A stretch of 64,000 nucleotides of DNA, from the NCBI RefSeq assembly GCF_024346395.1, contig NZ_JAGQCW010000002.1:62001-126000 (forward strand). Direction: 5' to 3'. A program made the position numbers and the translations under genes. A model generated the notes under the pieces. The model ran no database searches and was not told the DNA's origin. It worked only from the letters and a program-made list of their open reading frames with translations. Origin of the DNA: Cyanobium sp. AMD-g. Lineage in GTDB: Bacteria; Cyanobacteriota; Cyanobacteriia; PCC-6307; Cyanobiaceae. Shown in pieces: positions 32,985-41,158 of this stretch (position 1 is its first letter; the number at the start of each line of letters is the position of its first letter).

Positions 32985-34229
32985 TCAGTCGCTCAGCGAA
33001 GAATGCCTAGACGTCCTGATGCAGCTCTGAACATAGTCCATTGGATCAAACTCTTCCGCAGGAATGCCAGACGGAGACAGACTGTCAATAGAATGATATT
33101 GGCTATGAAGACTACCTGCAAAAGCGTTACGTTCAACAGGGGTCTCGAAGACATTCACCCCGCAGACCCTGGCGATTTGCCTACCCAGCTCAGCCACCGA
33201 GATCCTGCATGAATGACGACAAACATGGATGATGTCATTGCCCACACCAGGGGACAGCATCTGTTGCGTCAATTGGCAGACAGCAACCTCCAGACTCATC
33301 ATTGGAACGACGGGAAACCCGTTGCTATACCGATGAATGTAAATATCCTTTCCCGATGAAGCCGTATGGGCGAAGTAGGTCAGGAATCGCGGAAGAATCG
33401 AGTCCCTTGAAAGCAGACAAGGCAGTCGGTAAATCTTAAAGCGCAAACCGCTTGACTGAGCCGCATAGATCAGTTGCTGCTCCTGCAGGCATCGGGCTTG
33501 GGAATAGAGAGAGAAGGGGACGGGGCGGGAAGATTCGACAACCTCATGGTCAGTAGAAGCTTCGAAAACACTCCATGACGAGACGTAATGAAACACGCAG
33601 TTTGCAGCGATGCAGGCCTGGAGAATATCGACGAACTGAACGTATGATTGCTTTGAGCTAAGGTATGAGTTTGGAGGATCAGGATATGCGGAGTGAATGA
33701 GGTCTGTAATCCGGTTCAGACTCAAGACATCTTCATACCTCGTGGATCCTTTTTCTGCATCCCAAGAGTCGTCAAGACTGACGGGAAGAAGGCCACCATT
33801 CATCTTGTGGACACTTTGAAGCAATAGACGGCCCAAAGGTTGATCAGCACCCGTGATGGCGAAGGCTCGTTGGCGTACATCTTCGCTGGAATTGCCTATC
33901 AGGGATCGGAGCAGGCTGGGCTTGATGCATGACTCGACATGCTTCTCTTTGATGAGGATGATCGCATCACCTAAGGGAATGGAACCATGGCGGCTGATCG
34001 CCAGTGCAGCTAAGCAATTACTGCGTGAATGGCCATAATCACAAGCAAAGCACACCTTCCTTCCAAGATTGAGCTGGCCTAGGCCGACAGCAAGAATACC
34101 CTCGACCAATTGCTTTGCATTCCCATCGCCATCAATCAGTGGCCTGCAATCTACAACTAGCCAGCTCGGAGGGATATCGTCAAAGACACTCGCAACAGCA
34201 ATGGTGTCATTATAGACAACAGAGAACAT
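32985..34229 (-). CDS. Fusion of a dual-specificity phosphatase-like domain and an SDR-like reductase/epimerase domain
   Basis: The 414-residue protein has two parts. Residues 1-110 look like a dual-specificity/tyrosine phosphatase fold with the P-loop CDYGHSRS at 63-70 (Cys63-X5-Arg69, matching CxxGxSRS; the His usually before the Cys is Ala). Residues about 120-414 resemble an extended short-chain dehydrogenase: ITGADQPLG (125-133) at the NAD loop, SSWS at 217-220, and YSQAR at 242-246 where YxxxK is expected, so the catalytic Lys is Arg. The start is the ATG that shares one base with the ATP-grasp stop (TAATG), giving coupled translation. I know of no described protein with this pairing; function is unknown. 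Confidence 0.65.
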   Translation of the reverse strand: MFSVVYNDTIAVASVFDDIPPSWLVVDCRPLIDGDGNAKQLVEGILAVGLGQLNLGRKVCFACDYGHSRSNCLAALAISRHGSIPLGDAIILIKEKHVESCIKPSLLRSLIGNSSEDVRQRAFAITGADQPLGRLLLQSVHKMNGGLLPVSLDDSWDAEKGSTRYEDVLSLNRITDLIHSAYPDPPNSYLSSKQSYVQFVDILQACIAANCVFHYVSSWSVFEASTDHEVVESSRPVPFSLYSQARCLQEQQLIYAAQSSGLRFKIYRLPCLLSRDSILPRFLTYFAHTASSGKDIYIHRYSNGFPVVPMMSLEVAVCQLTQQMLSPGVGNDIIHVCRHSCRISVAELGRQIARVCGVNVFETPVERNAFAGSLHSQYHSIDSLSPSGIPAEEFDPMDYVQSCIRTSRHSSLSD

Positions 34230-35263
34230 TAGCCGGCATCCTGTTGAGATGGAACAAAGCACTCAGCGAAAGACCGAAGAGCTAGACCCTCAGAAGGAAC
34301 AGGGTATCTGATGGGAGACCCAGACAGAAGATGGTTCAGAAAGAGTGAGACCTCGTTAACTCCTGCCAGGGCCCTGAGGTATGTAGATGCCGAGAATCGG
34401 GGGTTGATCTCAAATGGCATAATCACCCCATTCTTCAGGCGACACTGGATGTTCAATGGGCCGCTACTCCCCACGGCATCTGCTATTTGCATCGCTGCAG
34501 CTTCTATGTCCCCATCTCGAAAGAACTCACCCTGGGATGATCCAGAAGAGATCAGATGCTCCTGGCCGCGATCGTGCACTGAGAGCATGTTTTGAAATGT
34601 CCTTCGAAGCAATATTGATCCAGCTGCAGTTCCATCTCTTTGGGACAGCACGCCAATCGTCAATTCGTTTGTTGAATCCTTGAGATACTCTTGGCAGATC
34701 CATGAATTTGCGTCGTCAGCATGCAACGAGGCAAAACTGTGGAGGTCGTCGGCATTATAAAGAATACTGATTCCACGGGAGCCTCCACTCTCAATTCGGG
34801 GCTTCACAATGATGGGATAGGTAGCGTCATATGAAAAAGCACCCGTCTCTGAAAGTAAATGGGTCGGCGGGCATGGAATCCCCTGACGAGACAGAAGATC
34901 AAAACACAGGTGCTTATCCGCACAGGTCTTCACGGTAGCCTCATTGTTGCCGACATAAACAGCACCTGCTGCTTTCACATCTTCCTCGATTCCGGCGCAG
35001 ACTCTTGCCACGACGTCACCTCCTGCGATTAGGAAGTCGATCTGCTCTCCAGAAAGAATCTTGAATACGTCTGAGAGGAAGGACACCCCGTTCAGAACAA
35101 ATGTTTGTTTGAATAGGTCAGAATAGTGTCCATAGGCCTGCGGACTGATATCGGCACCAAGTACATCAAAGCCGCCATCCTTAGCCAAGGACTTGGCTAT
35201 CTCCAATCCAAGGGAGGCTCCCGCAATTCCCCAAATCAAGACTTTCGGCCGGGATGAACTCAT
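34229..35263 (-). CDS. ATP-grasp domain ligase of unknown substrate
   Basis: ATP-grasp enzymes join a carboxylate (as acyl-phosphate) to an amine or thiol. The 344-residue product has an N-terminal Rossmann-like pre-ATP domain (KVLIWGIAGASLGLEIAKSL, DVLGADISP), a central ATP-grasp part with YPIIVKPRIESGGSRGI and CQEYLKDSTNELTIGVL, and the C-terminal metal site MPFEINPRFSAST. This resembles carbamoyl-phosphate synthase-type and amino-acid ligases in antibiotic and glycan loci. In this setting it may attach an amino acid or carbamoyl group to an amino sugar. It sits six bases after the aminotransferase and overlaps the fusion gene. Confidence 0.85.
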   Translation of the reverse strand: MSSSRPKVLIWGIAGASLGLEIAKSLAKDGGFDVLGADISPQAYGHYSDLFKQTFVLNGVSFLSDVFKILSGEQIDFLIAGGDVVARVCAGIEEDVKAAGAVYVGNNEATVKTCADKHLCFDLLSRQGIPCPPTHLLSETGAFSYDATYPIIVKPRIESGGSRGISILYNADDLHSFASLHADDANSWICQEYLKDSTNELTIGVLSQRDGTAAGSILLRRTFQNMLSVHDRGQEHLISSGSSQGEFFRDGDIEAAAMQIADAVGSSGPLNIQCRLKNGVIMPFEINPRFSASTYLRALAGVNEVSLFLNHLLSGSPIRYPVPSEGLALRSFAECFVPSQQDAG

Positions 35264-35269
35264 AGGTTG

Positions 35270-36400
35270 TCAGCGCTTGCGAGAGAAATAAGAGTGGACC
35301 TTGTCGCAGACAAACGAAGCATCATCATCCGAGAGATTGTGATGGGAGGGAAGATTGAGCGCTCGCAGATGAATGCCATCAGCGAGATAGGGAGTCTCAA
35401 AGGCCTTGCGGCCACCCGTGGGCGTTGAGCTCAGAGGCCAGAAAAAGACCCTTGCATCCACTCCATTCGATTGCAGCTCTCCGATCAAGTCGTCACGTTG
35501 GAAAGGAGTTTCATCGTCAACCACAAAGGTAGGCATCCAGTAGCCGTTGGTGCAGCCATCCGGCTCAGGATTCATCCTGAGCGGAAGATCCTTCAGTGCC
35601 TCTTGATAGAGCATGAAGATCTTTCGTTTGGCGGTAACAAGTTCATCAATCCGCTGGATCTGTGCGCAGCCGATTGCAGCTTGGACATTACTCATCTTGT
35701 ACTTGAAGCCCACCATATCAGGCCAGAACTGCCTGGTTTGGCCACGGGCACGCCCATGGTTGGAAAGCGTCAACACCTGCTCGTAAAGATCTGGATCGTT
35801 AGTGACAAACATGCCACCTTCGCCTGTGGTGATGGTTTTGGTGCCATGGAAGGAGAATGCACCGAAACGGCCCATACTCCCGGCACGCCTGCCGTGAAAA
35901 ACCGAACCAATCGCCTCAGCGGCATCTTCTATCACGGGGATGCCATGACGCTCTCCAATCGCCAACAGAGCATCCATGTCGCAGAGGTTGCCATAAAGGT
36001 GCACCGCCACGATGGCCTTGGTCCTGGGCGTGATCGCAGCCTCCACCTGCTCGGGATCCAGGCACCAGCTATCCAACAGGATGTCCACAAACACCGGTGT
36101 AGCCCCGAGGTGAACGATGGGGGCGAGCGTCGCAACCCAATTGGAATCTGCCATGATCACCTCATCGCCTGGACCGATACCGAGGCCGTACATACCCATG
36201 TGCAGTGCGCCGGTGCAACTGCTAGTGGCGATGGCATAGGCCACACCCAGGTGGCGTTTGAAGGCCTCCTCGAAGCGGACGATATAGTCGTAGCAATGTT
36301 CACCCCAACCATTGCGGGCTGCATCGGTGGCATAAGCCACCTCCAGTTCCGTGATCGACGGCCTTGTGTAGGGAATTCTGGGGGGGGAGAAGTCGTCCAT
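35270..36400 (-). CDS. DegT/DnrJ/EryC1/StrS family PLP aminotransferase
   Basis: These enzymes put an amino group on a 3- or 4-keto nucleotide sugar, using glutamate and PLP. In the 376 residues the PLP lysine is K188 in SFHGTKTITTGEGG; ATSSCTGALHMGMYGLGIGPGDEV holds the phosphate-binding segment, and VIEDAAEAIG contains the Asp that binds the pyridine nitrogen. It resembles perosamine synthetase-type (4-amino) members. It follows the C-methyltransferase-like gene by three bases, consistent with one operon making a branched amino sugar. Confidence 0.92.
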   Translation of the reverse strand: MDDFSPPRIPYTRPSITELEVAYATDAARNGWGEHCYDYIVRFEEAFKRHLGVAYAIATSSCTGALHMGMYGLGIGPGDEVIMADSNWVATLAPIVHLGATPVFVDILLDSWCLDPEQVEAAITPRTKAIVAVHLYGNLCDMDALLAIGERHGIPVIEDAAEAIGSVFHGRRAGSMGRFGAFSFHGTKTITTGEGGMFVTNDPDLYEQVLTLSNHGRARGQTRQFWPDMVGFKYKMSNVQAAIGCAQIQRIDELVTAKRKIFMLYQEALKDLPLRMNPEPDGCTNGYWMPTFVVDDETPFQRDDLIGELQSNGVDARVFFWPLSSTPTGGRKAFETPYLADGIHLRALNLPSHHNLSDDDASFVCDKVHSYFSRKR

Positions 36401-36403
36401 GAC

Positions 36404-37645
36404 TCAGATGACCGTGAGGATGGGGATCGCCACCTTCACAGGGATGTCGATCCTGCCTCTGAGCTGGGCCTTCACTTCGCCCGCCAGGTTCCATGGAAGC
36501 ACAAGGAGCTCATCAGGCTGCCGCTCCAGGAGAGCATCAACATCAATGATGGGAATGTGGCTTCCTGGCAGCCATTTTCCAATCTTGCTGGGGGCAAGAT
36601 CGGCCACCGCTTCCAACAGGTCGCTGCGGATGCCTGCGAAATTCAACAGGGTGTTTCCCTTGGCCGCGGCACCATAGGCAAGCACCCGCTTCCCGGACCG
36701 GCGAGCAGCCAGCAAGTACTCCATCAGCGCAAACTTGGCTTCCAAGGCGCGCTCCTGGCAGCGGTCGTAAGCCTCCAGGGACGTGAGCCCGGCTGCGGAC
36801 TCCTCCGCCAGGACCCCTTCCACAGCCTGCCGTTCCTGCGGCGTCTGGTCAGCAGCGGCAGGATCCCCGCTACGGGCAAGCCATACCCTCAGGCTGCCGC
36901 CATGGGTAGTGATCTGCTCGGCGTCGAGCACCATCAGCCCGGCATCCTCAGCCATCCGCTGCAGAGTCGTAATGCTCAGGTAGCTGTAGTGCTCGTGATA
37001 GATCGTGTCGAACTGGTTGCCGTCAAGCAATCGCAACAAGTGGGGAAACTCCACAGAGGCCACACCAGAGGGCTTGAGGACACGGGATATTGCCGCCAGG
37101 AAGTCATTGATGTCTGGGACATGCGCGAGCACGTTGTTGGCCACCAAAAGATCGGCCCGGAAACCCTGGGAAACCAGCTCGGCGGCAAAATCGCCACCGA
37201 AGAATCGCTCATGCGTGTCGATACCTTTGCTCCTCGCGGCCTCCGCCGTAGCACGGGTTGGCTCGATGCCAAGGCACGGAATCCCTTGCGCCTTCACGTA
37301 CTGGAGCAGGTAGCCATCATTGCTGGCCACCTCAACTACCAGACTGCCTGGACCGAGCGAAAGGCGATCAAGGGCCGCCTTGACGAACCGCTCCGCATGT
37401 TGACACCAAGTGATGGAAGTGCTGGAAAAGTAGGCATAATCCGCAGTGAACAATTCATCCGCTGGTGCATGCATGGGCAGCTGCACGAGCCAGCAGTTCG
37501 AGCACACATACACACGCAGAGGAAACGTGATTTCCGGCAGACTCAGCTTCGCCTCGCTCAGATAGGCATTGCTGGGCGGCTGATGGCCGAGATCAATGAC
37601 TTCATGCTGCAGTGGAGTTCCGCAGTGTCGGCAGTGGTGGGTCAC
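36404..37645 (-). CDS. Sugar C-methyltransferase-like protein (TylC3/NovU type)
   Basis: The 413-residue protein has three parts typical of this family: an N-terminal zinc-binding part with CRHCGTPL and CSNCWLVQ (two CXXC pairs), a SAM-binding part with VVEVASNDGYLLQYV and DLLVANNVLAHVPDINDF, and a C-terminal part with VLAYGAAAKGNTLLNFAGI. Such enzymes methylate a carbon of a dTDP-4-keto sugar to give branched sugars, although members also occur with other roles. Its start overlaps the stop of the RmlC-like gene by four bases (ATGA). Confidence 0.9.
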   Translation of the reverse strand: MTHHCRHCGTPLQHEVIDLGHQPPSNAYLSEAKLSLPEITFPLRVYVCSNCWLVQLPMHAPADELFTADYAYFSSTSITWCQHAERFVKAALDRLSLGPGSLVVEVASNDGYLLQYVKAQGIPCLGIEPTRATAEAARSKGIDTHERFFGGDFAAELVSQGFRADLLVANNVLAHVPDINDFLAAISRVLKPSGVASVEFPHLLRLLDGNQFDTIYHEHYSYLSITTLQRMAEDAGLMVLDAEQITTHGGSLRVWLARSGDPAAADQTPQERQAVEGVLAEESAAGLTSLEAYDRCQERALEAKFALMEYLLAARRSGKRVLAYGAAAKGNTLLNFAGIRSDLLEAVADLAPSKIGKWLPGSHIPIIDVDALLERQPDELLVLPWNLAGEVKAQLRGRIDIPVKVAIPILTVI

Positions 37646-38190
37646 AGCAGGCGCTCCAGGAGGGGCAGCGACCGGTCACGCTCACTCAATTCCCTGGGCT
37701 GCATCGGCCAGTCGATGCCGAGCTGTGGATCATCCCATCGCACACCCGTCTCCTCCGAAGGGCGATAGGGAGCCCCGTGAAGGTAAAGCAAGGTGCTGTC
37801 CGGCTCTAGCACCTGAAACCCATGGGCACAGCCCGTAGGGATTAGCAGTGAGTTCCCCGCTTCGGCGCTGAGGTCCACCGCCACCCAGTGGCCACGCGTC
37901 GCGGAGCCCGGCCGCAGGTCAACAGCCACATCCCATACACGCCCCACCACGCAGGTGACCAAGCGAACCTCGGGAGGTGTTCCCCGTTGCAGATGCAGTC
38001 CCCGGAGCGTGCCGGGGCTTGGGTTGTGGCTGAGATTCACCTGCTCGATCGGCCGATCCCATCCCCAGAGCTGGTTCCATTCCTCACGCCGGAAGACATT
38101 CAGGAAGCGGCCACGATGATCGCCGTGCGGCTGGCGCCGGATCTCCAGCACACCTTCGAGGGCCGTGGCGCGGTGGCTGGGGTCGGCCAT
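37642..38190 (-). CDS. RmlC-like dTDP-4-keto sugar epimerase (divergent)
   Basis: A cupin of 182 residues similar to dTDP-4-dehydrorhamnose 3,5-epimerase: NPSPGTLRGLHLQRG supplies the catalytic His, VGRVWDVAVDLRPGSATRGHWV and LIPTGCAHGFQVL follow the RmlC fold. It is clearly different from the rfbC gene at 41159-41758 and more likely acts on the branched or amino sugar of this operon as a 3- or 5-epimerase. The ATG at 38190 is one base after the stop of the broken upstream gene; the frame extends to 38229 but that part lies in the upstream gene. Confidence 0.82.
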   Translation of the reverse strand: MADPSHRATALEGVLEIRRQPHGDHRGRFLNVFRREEWNQLWGWDRPIEQVNLSHNPSPGTLRGLHLQRGTPPEVRLVTCVVGRVWDVAVDLRPGSATRGHWVAVDLSAEAGNSLLIPTGCAHGFQVLEPDSTLLYLHGAPYRPSEETGVRWDDPQLGIDWPMQPRELSERDRSLPLLERLL

Positions 38191-38191
38191 C

Positions 38192-38725
38192 TCAGGCGAG
38201 GGTGGGCCGGCGCAGCACGGTGAAGGCATCGAGATTCTGAATGATGGGCCAGATCACCCCTTCCCACTGCTTCTGGATGTAAGGCTCAGCGTCACGGTAA
38301 TAGTTGCCTTCTACGTGGGCGTCACGACACTGGGCAATGGTTTTGAGACGAATCATCTCGAGCGCCACAGCACCGCAGACGGAAGCCGCATCCTCCTGAT
38401 CCAGCCGCCTGGAAGCCTGCTGAAGATCGGCAGCCATTCGATTCTGAAGCTCCTCCTGGAAGCAAAGAATCACGCCACGACGTGTCAGGTCATGGGACAG
38501 AACCTGTACGCGGACGCTGTCGGGAAAGTCCGCCTTCACAAGCCCGATTAGATCAAGCCATGGCACCAACCGGATCGGACTCTTCTGGACCCGCTCGATG
38601 GCCTGTCTCCTGGAGGACGGAGGACGGCTTGCCGACGAAGCGGCGTTATGACCCAACTTACTCCGGATCCTGGCCGCCAGCGAACTCATCGAAATCCGAT
38701 CCACGTCAGAACTCCATTCTCCCAT
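38192..38725 (-). pseudogene. Truncated methyltransferase (N-terminal part only)
   Basis: The 177-residue frame ends with NYYRDAEPYIQKQWEGVIWP followed by IIQNLDAFTVL. In cyanobacterial polysaccharide loci this pattern comes immediately before the SAM motif I (DLxxGHGRN) of a class I methyltransferase. Here the frame stops six codons after TVL, exactly where the motif should start, and the RmlC-like gene begins one base later. So only the N-terminal accessory region is left and the SAM-binding domain is missing. The N-terminal 60 residues are basic and Ser-rich. It may be translated but should have no methyltransferase activity. Confidence 0.6.
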
Positions 38726-38755
38726 GACATCTGCCCGGGTGCCAGACAGGAGTCA

Positions 38756-40015
38756 TCAACGCAAGCTCCAGTTCAGGTGCGGCCTGACAGCCCCGGGGAC
38801 TTTATGAACGGCCCCATGGCGAGCTTCATCATGCAGATCCTCGATGACCTCAAAGCAAAACTGATCCTGAACATAAAAGTGAATACACTGTGGGCTAACC
38901 GTCGTAGCCGCAAAGTTAACAGAATAGGTCCCTTCGTTGAGCAGCCGCGCTGGCAACCATACTGTTGCACGATGGCTTCCTGATGCGACCGGAGACTCCT
39001 GACTAGGGCTGGTGACGAACGCATACAGACCCCCTGTAAAAAAGTGGAGATTCGGGATGACAGGTCCCGTGGAAGGCTCTAGGAGCTCATAGGTCATCTC
39101 GATTCCGAACTCGCGATCGATATAGACAAAGCTGAGTTCATTCCCGGTCCGGTCCACCAACCTTGCTCCGAGCATGCGACAACAAGCGTCTCCGGGTGGA
39201 TCCGCCGCAAGATCGAGTACAGATCCTGCAGTCTCCTCACTGCTGGCGAAATAGGAGGCCGTGACCGATTCCGTGGGACCAATCTGCGTGACCCTGCCAT
39301 TCTCCAGCAACATGCACTCATCGCAGAGACTGTTGACGGTGCTGAGACTGTGGCTGACGAAAAGCACGGTGCGGCCCTGACCGGTGACATCCTTCATCTT
39401 GCCGAGGCACTTCTTCTGAAACTGAAGATCACCCACCGCCAGCACTTCATCGATGATCAGGATGTCCGGCTCCAGGTGGGCGGCGACGGCAAAGGCCAGG
39501 CGCACATACATGCCGCTGGAATAGCGCTTCACAGGGGTATCGATGAAGCGATGCACCTCGGCGAAATCAACGATCGCATCAAAGACCCGATCGATCTGCC
39601 GGCGACGCATCCCAAGCAAAGTGCCATTGAGGTAGATGTTCTCGCGGCCGCTCAGCTCGGGGTGGAAACCGGTACCCACCTCCAGCAGCGATCCCACCCG
39701 GCCGCGAATCTCGGCCATGCCGGTGGTGGGCTCCGTGATCCGGGACAGGATCTTCAGCAGGGTGCTTTTGCCCGCCCCGTTGCGGCCGATCACCCCAAAC
39801 ACCTTGCCACGGGGTACCTCGAAATCAACATCCCGCAGGGCCCAGAAGATCTCACTGCTCATGCGCTGGCTCTGGCCCTTGCCCTGCCAGGGCCAGCGAC
39901 CCCGGAAGCCACCATCGGTGGCGCTGGCGGAGGGTTCGGCCGTGCCCAGATGATCAATCCTGTAGGACTTACCCAGGGAGCGAACCGTGACGGCAATATC
40001 TGAAGTTGAAGTCAT
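38756..40015 (-). CDS. wzt: Polysaccharide ABC transporter ATP-binding protein (Wzt)
   Basis: Wzt powers export of undecaprenyl-linked O-polysaccharide through Wzm. The 419-residue protein has Walker A GRNGAGKST at residues 77-85, signature YSSGM at 165-169, Walker B LIIDEVLAVGD around 187, and the H-loop VSHS. About 150 extra C-terminal residues (from near 255) form the beta-sandwich carbohydrate-binding domain of Wzt-C, which recognises the methylated or otherwise capped end of the chain in E. coli O9a-type systems. Wzm precedes it with a four-base overlap. This domain fits the many methyltransferase genes of the island. Confidence 0.93.
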   Translation of the reverse strand: MTSTSDIAVTVRSLGKSYRIDHLGTAEPSASATDGGFRGRWPWQGKGQSQRMSSEIFWALRDVDFEVPRGKVFGVIGRNGAGKSTLLKILSRITEPTTGMAEIRGRVGSLLEVGTGFHPELSGRENIYLNGTLLGMRRRQIDRVFDAIVDFAEVHRFIDTPVKRYSSGMYVRLAFAVAAHLEPDILIIDEVLAVGDLQFQKKCLGKMKDVTGQGRTVLFVSHSLSTVNSLCDECMLLENGRVTQIGPTESVTASYFASSEETAGSVLDLAADPPGDACCRMLGARLVDRTGNELSFVYIDREFGIEMTYELLEPSTGPVIPNLHFFTGGLYAFVTSPSQESPVASGSHRATVWLPARLLNEGTYSVNFAATTVSPQCIHFYVQDQFCFEVIEDLHDEARHGAVHKVPGAVRPHLNWSLR

Positions 40016-40830
40016 ACGATATCGGCGAAACCCCTCTCAATGCGCAGGAAAACTGCCATGCCAATCACCAACGATGCGACCAGCCCGGTCAGCATGCTCG
40101 CCATCATGGTGAAGGTGATGGGCACACCACCCAGCACCGACCAGCGGAATCCTTCAATCAGGCCCACTGTTGGATTGAGGGAATACAAGAACTGCCATCG
40201 TTCAGGAATCAATGCCGATGAATAGACGATGGGAGTCAGGTAATTCCAGGCCTGCAGGGCGAACGGTACCGCATAACCGAAGTCGCGATGATAGACGTTC
40301 AGCGAGGCCACGATCAGCGTCAGGCCCAGGCCCATAAGGAAGGCCGCCAGCAGGAAGAAGGGGGCGGCCAGCAGATGCCAACCCAGACCGAAGCCGAAGA
40401 GGGCCAGCAGAATCGCCAAGACAACAAGGCTCACTAGGCCATCGACAACCACCGATCCCATCGAGGCCAGGGGGATGATCAGACGGGGAAAGTAGATCTT
40501 CGACAGCAGCCCCGCATTGCCCACCAGGCTGCCTCCGGCCCTGCCGATCGTGTTGCTGAACAGGCTCCAAGGGATCAGACCCGTGAACACCATCAGCAGG
40601 TAGGGCTGACCATTGCTGGGCAGACGGGCGAAGTTGCCGAAAAGCACGGCAAAGATGATGGCCGGCACCAGCGGCTGCAGGATCACCCAGACCACGCCCA
40701 GGCTCGTCTGCTTGTAGCGCAGCTTGATGTCGCGAAGCGACAGGTAATACAGGAGATCGCGATACTCGACGATCTCCTTCCACTCAAAGAATGAAAAGCG
40801 ACGCCTGGGCTGAATGCGAGTGACGCTCAT
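40012..40830 (-). CDS. wzm: Polysaccharide ABC transporter permease (Wzm)
   Basis: The 272-residue membrane protein is of the ABC-2 type: an amphipathic N-terminal interface helix (EWKEIVEYRDLLYYLSLRDIKLRYKQT), then about six membrane segments, and the YSLNPTVGLIEGFRWSVL segment conserved in polysaccharide permeases. It forms the channel with Wzt and moves lipid-linked polymer across the inner membrane. wzt starts inside its stop (ATGA). It is 53 bases downstream of psbZ on the same strand. Confidence 0.92.
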   Translation of the reverse strand: MSVTRIQPRRRFSFFEWKEIVEYRDLLYYLSLRDIKLRYKQTSLGVVWVILQPLVPAIIFAVLFGNFARLPSNGQPYLLMVFTGLIPWSLFSNTIGRAGGSLVGNAGLLSKIYFPRLIIPLASMGSVVVDGLVSLVVLAILLALFGFGLGWHLLAAPFFLLAAFLMGLGLTLIVASLNVYHRDFGYAVPFALQAWNYLTPIVYSSALIPERWQFLYSLNPTVGLIEGFRWSVLGGVPITFTMMASMLTGLVASLVIGMAVFLRIERGFADIV

Positions 40831-40883
40831 ATGGCGGGGCTGGGCTGGGCCGGGCAGGCTGTCACGCCGTCACCCTGTCGACC

Positions 40884-41072
40884 TCAGACCACCAGCAGGC
40901 TCATCCCCCAGTTCACCAGCACCAGGGCCACCCAGGCGGCGCCGCCGATCAGGATCAGGCGGTTGGAGCGGCCGCTGTCCTCGGTGCTCGCGTACAGCAC
41001 CGGCACCGCCACGATCAGGGCGAAGGACATCACCACCAGGGCCAGAACGGTGAGGGTGTTGAGGATCTGCAT
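40884..41072 (-). CDS. psbZ: Photosystem II reaction center protein Z
   Basis: PsbZ (Ycf9) is a two-helix subunit at the edge of the PSII core that helps bind antenna and stabilise PSII-LHC or PSII dimers. The product is 62 residues, the normal length, with helices over about residues 3-27 and 38-60; [10 protein letters not shown] marks the short stromal loop. The gene lies between wzm and rfbC on the same strand. Its presence shows the organism is oxygenic and photosynthetic. Confidence 0.95.
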   Translation of the reverse strand: MQILNTLTVLALVVMSFALIVAVPVLYASTEDSGRSNRLILIGGAAWVALVLVNWGMSLLVV

Positions 41073-41158
41073 GGGGCAGGAAGGCGCGAGGCCGGATCAG
41101 GCAGCGTGGGGGATCCTGCCATGCAGAGCGGGACCCTGCCCGCCGCCGGAGCCATCCT

